DNA from: Leptodontidium sp. MPI-SDFR-AT-0119 | Taxonomy: Eukaryota > Ascomycota > Leotiomycetes > Helotiales > Leptodontidiaceae | Reading direction: 5' to 3' | Assembly (NCBI GenBank): GCA_020726505.1 | Contig: JAHLEZ010000001.1 | Location: forward strand, 2,232,001-2,296,000 | Length of the DNA stretch: 64,000 bases | In this document: positions 55,740-64,000 of the stretch, in pieces | Layout of the letters: each line of letters starts with the position of its first letter | Numbering within the stretch: the first letter of the stretch is position 1 | The notes under the pieces: model-generated | Told to the model about the DNA's origin: nothing | What the model saw: only the letters and a program-made list of their open reading frames with translations | The model's database searches: none | Made by a program: the position numbers and the translations under genes

Positions 55740-57679
55740 CTACCTCGACAAGGCAATATCATCAATTCTGTTGGAGTATCTATTAGCTTTCTGCTCAAGG
55801 AGAAATATTGGGAGAGAGCATACCTTAGGATCATCTTCACTGTCTCGGCAGCCAATTCTACCGCACTGGTGCTCACAAGCAGTGGTTGCAGGACATTCTC
55901 ATCCGCAATATCAATCTTAACACCTCCACTCTTGATACTGACACCAGCATTCTTCTCGCCATTCTCATGCTTGTATCTCAACTCGGTGACAACCTTAATG
56001 CTGTTCAAACCCGCATTCTCAGCAAGAGTGGTTGGAATGACCTCCATGGCATCAGCGAATGCCTTCCAGCAAATAGCCTCAGTGCCTTTAAGAGCTCGGG
56101 ATTGCTTGGCGAGCTGCGATGCAATCTCAATCTCAGGAGCTCCACCACCAGCAATCAAAGCCTTCTTCTTGACCAAGCATCTGATAACGCAAAGGGCATC
56201 GTGTAAACTACGCTCTGCCTCGTCTAGGATGAGGGCGTTGGCACCTCTGCAAACGATGCTGACGGTCTTGCCTGCGCTCTTCGTTCCCGTGACCTTGACG
56301 ATTCTGGATCCACTGCTTTGGACCTCCTCGATGAGATCGGCACTGCCGAGCTTGTCCTCAGTGAATGAGTCGATATCGGCGATTGGCTTGCAGCCGGTAG
56401 ATTTGCAAATGAATTCGACTTCATCACGCTCGATGTCTTTGATGCAGAGAATGTTGAGTTTGGCGAGGAAGTGAAGGGAGAGATCGTTGACTGCGTCGCG
56501 GAGGATGGATTTTTGAATGAACAGAACGTTACACTTTGCCTTCTTGATCTTCTTGACCATGTTCAGGAGGTAGGTTCGCTCTTCTTTCAGGATCTTATCC
56601 ATTTGTCGGTAGTCGTTTACGACAATTTGATTTTCCATCTATATTTATTAGCAGGCTCTTAGCAAAGTACAACTTCATCAGCTTACATCCGGCTTGGGAG
56701 GCGAAAGTTGGAACTGGATGAGTCCAATTCTGGCCTTCTCCATTCTGACTGGTCCACCACCGCTCTTAAGAACTGGCTGGTCGAGTACCAATCCTTCTAC
56801 CATCTCGGTATCCTCGATTGTGCCTCCAACCTTCTTCAATATCCGAATATTTCTCAAGTCTACGTTATCAGCAGTCTTGATGTCGATGGTTTTCGTAACA
56901 GCATTGACAGCCATAGGGGCGAGAATATTTGAGTGTTGCGAAACGATCTTGGAGGAAAGGGAGGTGGTGGCGGCTTGGAGGAGGGTTGTAGTATCTGTTA
57001 GGGAAACTGGATGTGACATGTCGTGAAGGACCTGAACTGCGGCGGCGGCTGCTCTCTGGAACGACTCCGCAATGACTGATGGATGTATGCCCTTTCCGAG
57101 TAATCTGTCTGCCGCTCCTAATAAACTTCCACAAATGACGACCACTGATGTTGTTCCATCTCCGGCTTCGACATCTTGTGCTGCTGAAAGGTCGACCAAC
57201 ATCTTTGCGGAGGGGTGCATAACAGCCATGCTCTTCAACATCGTATTTCCGTCATTTGTGATTATTGTCTGGCCTGTACAGTTCCAGTCAGTTTTGGCAG
57301 ATCTGACGCAGTGCAGATAGACTTATCTTCCTGACTCGATCATCTTGTCCACTAGCAGTAGGTTAGCAGATATCCTGCAAGGTAGATGCTGTTAACTTAC
57401 TTCCTCGAGGACCAAGAGATGTCCGTACTGCATCGCTCAGAGCTGTAAAGCTGGTCAGCCCCGCAACCTAGAAGCTCCATATCGAAGATTTGAAGCTCCA
57501 GAGGAGTCCCCAGGAGATAAACATACCTCTTGCAGCCAGAATATTTGCTGCTCGAACTGCCATAGGCTTCTCCTTGTCCTGAAAAGGCATTAGCATGCCA
57601 AAATTTCTTTTGAAGCTCCAAACAGCCGTACCTTGAAGGACGCATTTGTGGAATTTCCCGCAGCTTGTGAGAGCGCCAT
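55740..57679 (-). CDS. CCT4: T-complex chaperonin subunit delta (CCT4)
   Basis: Subunit of the cytosolic TRiC/CCT chaperonin that folds actin and tubulin. Seven exons: 57679-57632, 57578-57527, 57442-57401, 57351-57328, 57273-56687, 56638-55824 and 55767-55740, giving 531 aa, the normal length. Motifs: [51 protein letters not shown], the ATPase motif [32 protein letters not shown], and [14 protein letters not shown]. It ends RIDDIALSR. The first four exons are very short (24-52 nt). The donor after exon 4 (ATCGAGTCAGGAA|GATAAGT) starts with GA, not GT. Using it with the CAG at 57274 restores frame and homology; otherwise a TAA follows at once. The gene shares a 277-bp promoter with RPT1. Confidence 0.93.
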
Positions 57680-57956
57680 CTTGAGATTGTCTGAAAGTAT
57701 CTGAGGAAATTCAAAGGCGTTTCTGCGATGGATATGTGGAGTTGAGCTGTTCGTCGCGCTCCCACGCGTTGTTCAGGAATTCCTCAAGGCGACTTTTTGA
57801 ATTGCGCTAAGCTGAAGTCGGTTTAGCTTATATATTGTCCGACCGATTCCATGGATGCGTAACCAGAGCTTCCGCCTGCTCAAGAACATCAACAATTGAA
57901 CCTCCACATCCACTCTTTCATCACATCTCTCTTTAACCTTCCCAGAGATATTCAAG
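57680..57956. promoter_or_regulatory. Shared divergent promoter of CCT4 and RPT1
   Basis: Only 277 bp separate the start codons of CCT4 (57679, minus) and RPT1 (57957, plus). A TATA-like TTATATATT is at 57828-57836. I looked for the yeast proteasome element GGTGGCAAA and do not see it. Confidence 0.55.
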
Positions 57957-59626
57957 ATGCCTTCGTGAGTGCCTCCCAATACCCCTTGGATCTGCGATCT
58001 TGTATGCCCTTTCAGAAACGCGTTTGCGCCAGCTTGGAGCAGGCAATGTCCGAAGCTACTCCTGCGACTTCACCATTTCCAAACATGACTATTTACTGAC
58101 CATTATGGTATTGTAGAGCGACAGGATCACAGTGGGAGAAATACACCAAGAAGGTTAGCTACCCTGGAGCTTGGATAGGTTGAATAGCAGGCTGATTACT
58201 ATAGTTCGCCGATGATGAGATAGAAGAGAAGAAGATCACACCTCTCACCGATGAGTAGGTCACCTTCTGAACGCATCGGCACTCTTATTCTAACTTCTAT
58301 TAGGGATATTCAAGTTCTGAAGACCTACGGTGCGGCACCATATGGAGCAGCCCTCAAGAAGCTGGAACAACAGATCAAGGAGCGCCAAACCAGTGTGAAC
58401 GAGAAGATTGGAGTGAAGGTAGGATTTGGCAGGATATTGAGAAGATGACTTCTAATGCGACACAGGAATCGGATACCGGATTGGCACCACCTCATCTCTG
58501 GGATGTGGCCGCAGACAGACAACGAATGTCCGAGGAGCAGCCCCTACAAGTCGCAAGATGTACAAAGATCATCCAGGATGATAAGGATGCCGAGAAGAGC
58601 AAATATGTCATCAACGTCAAGCAAATAGCGAAGTTCGTTGTCAATCTTGGAGATCGAGTCAGTCCTACGGATATCGAGGAGGGTATGAGAGTTGGGTAAG
58701 CAGTCCAGAAAGACATGGGCGGAAGTCAAAAGCTTACACATCACAGTGTCGACCGAAACAAGTACCAGATTCTATTGCCCCTCCCACCAAAGATCGATGC
58801 CAGTGTTACCATGATGACAGTCGAGGACAAACCGGATGTTACATATGGAGATGTAGGAGGGTGCAAGGAACAAGTTGAGAAGCTGCGTGAGGTCGTCGAG
58901 ATGCCACTACTTTCCCCAGAACGATTTGTCAACCTTGGTATTGACCCACCGAAGGGTGCTCTTCTCTACGGGCCTCCAGGAACTGGAAAGACCCTCTGCG
59001 CCAGAGCTGTTGCAAACAGAACCGATGCCACATTCATCAGAGTCATTGGAAGTGAGTTGGTACAGAAGTATGTTGGAGAGGGAGCAAGAATGGTCAGAGA
59101 GCTTTTCGAGATGGCACGGACGAAGAAGGCATGCATCATTTTCTTCGACGAAATCGATGCTATTGGAGGTGCTCGTGTGGATGATGGTGCTGGAGGAGAT
59201 AACGAGGTTCAGAGAACTATGTTGGAACTCATTACCCAGCTGGACGGTTTCGATGCTCGAGGAAATATCAAGGTTATGTTCGCCACCAACAGACCCTCAA
59301 CCCTGGATCCTGCTCTCATGAGACCTGGACGTATCGATAGAAAGATCGAGTTCTCCCTTCCAGATCTTGATGGCCGTGCCAACATCCTCCGAATTCACGC
59401 CAAGAGCATGTCAGTCGAGCGAGATATCAGATGGGAGTTGATTTCACGTCTCTGCCCTAACTCAACTGGTGCTGAGCTTAGGAGTGTGTGCACCGAGGCA
59501 GGCATGTTTGCCATTCGTGCCAGACGCAAGGTTGCTACAGAAAAGGATTTCCTGAGTGCAGTTGACAAGGTTATCAAGGGTAACTTGAAGTTCAACTCTA
59601 CTGCTACTTATATGCAATACAACTAG
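57957..59626 (+). CDS. RPT1: 26S proteasome regulatory subunit RPT1 (AAA ATPase)
   Basis: One of six ATPases in the base of the 19S particle; it unfolds and feeds ubiquitylated substrates into the core. Exons 57957-57964, 58117-58153, 58205-58254, 58304-58418, 58466-58695 and 58747-59626 give 439 aa, the usual length. The first exon is just eight bases (ATG CCT TC). The N-terminal coiled coil follows ([19 protein letters not shown]), then the OB domain ([18 protein letters not shown]). The AAA core has Walker A GPPGTGKT, Walker [13 protein letters not shown], Arg-finger region [19 protein letters not shown], and sensor-2 helix [20 protein letters not shown]. The QYN C-terminal end replaces the HbYX tail, as expected for Rpt1. 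Phases all agree. Identity is secure; the tiny first exon rests on the strong GTGAGT donor. Confidence 0.95.
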
Positions 59627-60591
59627 ACGTCTGGGAAGAATGGGCAGGGTGTATACTAGCTGGCGTAGGTGTTACAGGTAGCATATGGCTCAGGCAAATG
59701 ATATCGCCTGGACCTTGGTTTGGTTCATTCACACTCGAGTTATTTCTCGGTTATGCTTTGGTGAGAAGTTCTGCGAATGACAGGGGTTTATCAAGACCAA
59801 GATTTCGAAACCGATCTCCAGCGGGACAGAACTCGATTTTTCTGATTGTCCTCGGTATTTCATGAGCATTGGTAGATGATCGGGACAGTTAATATACCTT
59901 GAAGATCGAACGCGAGGAATGGAAAGTCAAGACCTACTACGCCCGATTCCCTCGATTCGGAACATGCCTCTCACTTCCGGTCAATCGTCTCATTCCTTTT
60001 CTCCTCCGCCCGCATGGTCAATCAATCCTGCCCTTGTCTAACCTTCCGATGCCAACATATCCTCCTCCCCGCTGCCACTGCACTTTAAGCTTAATGAAAA
60101 CCCCCCACATGGCTGCCCGCTACCCCAGATTCTTCCACTTATGGCTATATATCCCGGGCATCTCTCCTTGGCTGCGGTCCATGTGGATAATGTCCGAAGC
60201 AATATGCCCTCCACTCGATTGTTTTCTAGCATACAGCTACAGTTAGCTATACGTGTTTCTATAATTTGGATCAATTGAGACTTCCCCCCCGAGCTATTAG
60301 GCTGATCTTTTCCATCACGATCTTTCTTAGCAGACTTTATAATCGACAGGAACACGAATCCAGGTACCAAAATAGAAATCGAAGTTGGCTCGCGGCAGCA
60401 GTCACTTGCAAGTGCCTGCTCGGATGGCACTTGATTCTTCCATAGTGCTAGTCGTCACCTGTGAGATATGTATATCAGACACCCTCAGGGTCTGCAGTTT
60501 CCATTGCTTAACCTTCGTTCTGGGTTTCAGCTTTTTTGCTGTTATTCTGCTTGAAGCTTGAGTTGTATTGCTTTTAATATTTTCAGTCACG
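59627..60591. other. Gap between RPT1 and secreted-protein gene
   Basis: 965 bp without a supported gene, RNA or repeat. The last part is probably the promoter of the secreted-protein gene. Confidence 0.5.
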
Positions 60592-61989
60592 ATGAGGTCC
60601 AATCTCCCAGTTGCTGGTGTCTTGCTCCAAGCGGGCTTGTCATTCGCCAAACCGTACCTTTATGCAAAGAATGGCATGGTTTACAATGTCCTGCCTAGAG
60701 AGGGCCCGTTAGAGGAGAATGAAGCAGCTGTCGAAGCCAGGGGGATGAGTCTCGAGCAAGCAAATGTAGCTGACAGTACGTATTCCCTAACACTTCTCGT
60801 GCCGCACTGACAAAATCCAAAGGCTGCATGGGCTCGTACAACCTGATCGCAACTGGAACAGGCCCCTCTCCGACGGGCAGGCCGTAAGAAAGGATCATGG
60901 CAGCTTCAAGCACATGAACTGATTGTTAACCAGCCGATACAGGGATCCCGATTTCGACTTTTTCGATTTCTGTTCTTCATTTATTCGACCAACGAAGACT
61001 TACACAGTGACTTTGAGAACCAGTACTCCGCCTCCAATTGTCACAATCACGGTGACTTCTACCAAAAGCTCGACCAAGCCGACCACGACGAGTTCGCCGC
61101 CTCCGTCTCCTCCAACTACGAAAAGTATCCCACCAGAGCCACCTGTGGTGACTATTACAATTACAGCGAGCAAGACAAGCACCAGTACGACTAAGTCAAC
61201 GACTCCGCCGCTACCTCCAACGACGAGTACGACGAGCAAGCCAGCAACTCCAACTACGTCAATATCCAGCTCATCCTCAACGCCCCAACTCCCCCTACCA
61301 CCCTCGACAACAACACTCCCACAGTAAGTCTCTTTCCCCTCTCTGTCATTTCAACCACCAACACCAACCAGACCACCAGCGGCAACCGGGTCTCTATGTC
61401 CCACAGCAGTTGCCGGTCAAATATGCGGCGTCCCAGGCTGGGGCTACGCTGAAAACAACCTCTATACCGGATCTCCCGTCGACGGAGCATCCTGCCACCA
61501 ACTCTGCCTCACGAATCCCGACTGTAAGAGTTTCCAGACGCAGGATAGCAGCTACGAGGCGCCGCAGTGTAATCTGTACCGAGTAGACTCGTCCGGGAAC
61601 AACACTATTCCTGGCGCAGCGCCGTATCTGTTCTATGATAGGGGATGTCCGGAATATGCGCCTGTATGTACTTCTTTTCCTTTTTCTCGTCCCAGTCGAT
61701 TCTGTCGAAAACAAATGTTATCCTCTACATCATGTAAGAGTTCCAATTAACGAAACCATTATTGTAGGTTGCATGCACTAAAGTCGCACCTCCACTTACA
61801 ACAGCAAAGCCAACTCTGACGGTCGGATTCGGCCTTGCTGAGAGGCAATGGGGTGGTGGAAGACCTCAAACTAAGACTCTACCCTGGTTCTTGGATCCAT
61901 TTGGTCCTGAGACTATCAGTGAAGTGTGTAGCTGTATCATCACTTTGGCTCCGCCTGCTATTGGTTACACGACTACGATTCGGTGGTAG
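60592..61989 (+). CDS. Secreted cysteine-rich protein with Thr/Pro/Ser linker
   Basis: No assigned function. Exons 60592-60775, 60823-60883, 60934-61323, 61372-61663 and 61768-61989 give 382 aa, and every junction keeps phase. The N-terminus looks like a signal peptide (MRSNLPVAGVLLQAGLSFA). A Thr/Pro/Ser/Lys linker of about 100 residues (TVTSTKSSTKPTTTSSPPP type) precedes a cysteine module resembling fungal PAN/Apple-like domains: AGQICGVPGWGYAENN, SCHQLCLTNPDCKSFQ, APQCNLYRVD, PYLFYDRGCPEYAP. The last exon gives VACTKVAPP and a conserved-looking tail, LPWFLDPFGPETISEVCSC. The linker is probably O-glycosylated. Carbohydrate or protein binding at the cell surface is only a guess from the domain shape. 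Confidence 0.8.
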
Positions 61990-62326
61990 GGGGACTCCGG
62001 TAGGACTGGTTATTTGGGACCATTTTTTGTTAGCTTGGTAAATGCTGTGATTGCATTCATGTTTTCGTTGATGTGGTAAACAACCGTTGTACAGTCATAA
62101 ATTTGTTCGAATGTATGTACCTCATACCATGCCACGTTTGGATCTGTGTTCAGCTTTCCACGTGGGTATAACCAGCGCTTGTATGCCTTGTATTCATGTA
62201 TTCATTGAGACCCTTTTTACCAGGGGCTTGAGGTAGCCAGAGTTTACGCCCATGACCACAGGATAGTAAGTAAGATCTTACAATCCACACGCATATTTAC
62301 AACACATACGTCCATCTACCACACCT
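61990..62326. other. Gap between convergent genes
   Basis: 337 bp of 3' flanking sequence. Nothing seen. Confidence 0.5.
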
Positions 62327-64000
62327 TCAAGCAAGAATCAACTCGATCTTCCTTTCCCAACACATCTTCACCCAATTGAGTCGTGCGCAATCACCACCCC
62401 GCCATATCTCCCCCCGCAGCGTATCCAGCGCGACTCTAATATTCTCAAACCGCTGCTTCGCTAAGACCTCCAGGAACCACCGCGTCGTCTCGTCCTGTTC
62501 GTGGGACTCTCGACTCTCGCACCCCAGCACGAATGCTGGCCAGAGCATAGTGGCGATGAAGGGGGAGTCGATGGGAACCCTGGATATGGAAGATCGTAGA
62601 CACGATACTAGATGATCATAGTGGGAATCATCTAAAGTCCAGCTATTGGCAGCTCCTTCTTTGCTGTAGCTGCGCAGCAGGTATATCAGAGTGGCAAACT
62701 TATGAGTGTTGCCTGCCTGTGCAGAGATATAGTCGTCTCTCTCTAACATTACCGGTATCTCTGTCGTGAACTCAACTTGGCTGTTCCGGAACGGTTCCCA
62801 TGCTTGAAGTTGAGAGACGAGGAAGTTTCGCTGTGTGAGGAATCCCGCTTCGTCTATCCTCCTGTCGTAGAATCCAGAGATGAGAGTTGCTGCCTTTCCA
62901 ATCATCGTGAAGACCTCGGAGAAACATCCCATGAGAGGATCATAGTCTCTATTCCCGCCTTCACTGATGAGAGGGAACCAGACGTCGGTGTCCAGGAATG
63001 GCGCTCGAGGATATGGTACGCAAGACAGGATATCGAAATATGCCACTAAGCGCTGACAGTGCAGAAAGATTGGCGGGAGGATGTTTTGGTGTGCAGGTAT
63101 TTGGTAGCGTTCCATTATCAAGGCTGTGCTTCCTTTGATGAGGGGTAGGATTTGGGACAGGTGAGAGCCTTGCGATAGCTCCATTCCAATGAGTGATATC
63201 GATGCACATATGACCATATCATCCAATGGGCGTCGAATAAAAGATGGTGTTGGACTTGAGAGCCCCTTAAAGCAGGTAAGTTCGTCCGCGCTTTCTCTAC
63301 TAGCGAGGACGGCTCGCATCCCTCGAAGAACACGATTTTTCTTGGAAAATACAAGGTGCCTGTCCACGAGACCGATTAGACTGAGATGGATAGCTGCCGA
63401 TGCCGTAATGGAGTCGAAGAGCAGGGAGTTGGGCTCCAGTGCCAGAGCAATGTGGACAGAGCGTGCGCTTGTCACAGGATCCGAATTCACAAAGACTAGT
63501 TTGGACATCTGGAACAGATTGTAATCGAACAGATATCTGTCGAATTCTGTGGTGTCTGGCAGTAAGCTCAGTGTGCCATGAATATGAAGTGGCAGTGCTG
63601 AAAAGATGCGGCATTGCCGAGGCAGGTTTAGACCAATCTGAGTGTTATTCGGCGTACACCCTACTCTAATGTGTGGGCAATCTGGCTTTGTAGCTGTTTT
63701 ACTGTTTACCGAAAGACTCCTCGAGGTGCTGCGTTTTTGCTTCTGGATATCTGGGTTTTGTATCCACCGAAGCTTCTTGGGATACCCTTCACATTGTATC
63801 TTTCTACGAGTACAGTTGGTACACTTGCTGAGTTAGCAGAGGTATATAACGTGATAAGCTGAGTGACGATCCAGCTTGCTTGGCCCAGTTTCCGAATCTC
63901 GGATGAGCTCTCAGGAAAAAAAATTGCAGGAGGTTGAACAGATGAAATAAGCGCTAACATACAGAAGGTTTTACTTCATCACATTTCAAGCGCCCCGTTC
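62327..64000 (-). CDS. Zn2Cys6 fungal transcription factor (N-terminus cut by window edge)
   Basis: Fungal-specific regulator. Visible exons are 63823-62327 and 63963 to beyond 64000. The edge exon gives GRLKCDEVKPS and, after a 139-bp intron (GTATGT...GCAAG), CTNCTRRKIQCEGYPKK; together they form the second half of a Zn2Cys6 cluster (RLKCDE-x3-S-C-x2-C-x6-C). The first CxxC lies beyond the window. The remaining 480 residues resemble the Fungal_trans_2 region, with EFDRYLFDYNLFQMSKLVFV, AIHLSLIG, and SYSKEGAANSWTLDD, ending ERKIELILA. The ATG at 63508 is internal, since the frame is open and homologous above it. The target genes are unknown; no catabolic or biosynthetic cluster lies beside it in the window. 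Confidence 0.9.

Noticed and set aside
61000..61239. Minus-strand Val/Gly-rich open frame
   Set aside because: Antisense shadow of the Thr/Pro-rich linker of the secreted-protein gene.

Overview
The window is nuclear DNA from a filamentous ascomycete. Genes are compact and lie on both strands. Introns are mostly 45-185 nt with GT...AG ends and CTAAC/CTGAC-type branch sites. The mix of gene families (HET-domain proteins, a UstYa-like protein, GH74, a Zn2Cys6 regulator, a fungal rvt gene, a Cap59-type mannosyltransferase) fits Pezizomycotina, and I lean to Leotiomycetes (Helotiales-like). That class assignment is inference. All exon models below were read by eye from frame and splice signals. 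Coordinates are plus-strand; for spliced genes the exons are given in the evidence.

Left part (1-24 kb). Conserved housekeeping genes are STT3 (cut by the window edge), ATP synthase subunit e, cytoplasmic dynein intermediate chain, an old-yellow-enzyme reductase, a Cap59/Cmt1-type glycosyltransferase, a SET/MYND protein, a Mis18-domain protein with three zinc-finger repeats, and a REX1-type exonuclease. Between 7.9 and 11 kb they are interrupted by a mosaic of broken genes: a decayed HET-domain gene flanked by the N-terminal and C-terminal pieces of a short-chain dehydrogenase lying on opposite strands. An intact HET-domain gene follows at 22.5 kb.

Middle (24-41 kb). This part is gene-poor and accessory-like. 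It holds a UstYa-family gene with a frameshift, small orphan membrane proteins, a weak Ser-rich ORF, a phosphate-permease pseudogene, a secreted GH74 xyloglucanase and a small divergent protein kinase.

Right part (41-64 kb). It opens with the most remarkable gene, a four-exon member of the rvt family of cellular reverse-transcriptase-related genes. Next is an NLR-type N-terminal/ubiquitin-like/zinc-ribbon protein whose last exon runs into a polyketide-synthase-type acyl-carrier domain. A dense conserved block follows: ARS2/SERRATE, TspO, a divergent alpha-tubulin, CCT4 (the chaperonin subunit family that folds tubulin) and proteasome RPT1, the last two sharing a 277-bp divergent promoter. The window ends with a secreted cysteine-rich protein and a Zn2Cys6 transcription factor that runs off the right edge.

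Most worth a second look: the rvt gene; the three zinc-finger exons of the Mis18 protein, cut by introns at the same residue; the ubiquitin-like/ACP fusion; the split, inverted dehydrogenase; and an apparent GA-AG intron in CCT4.
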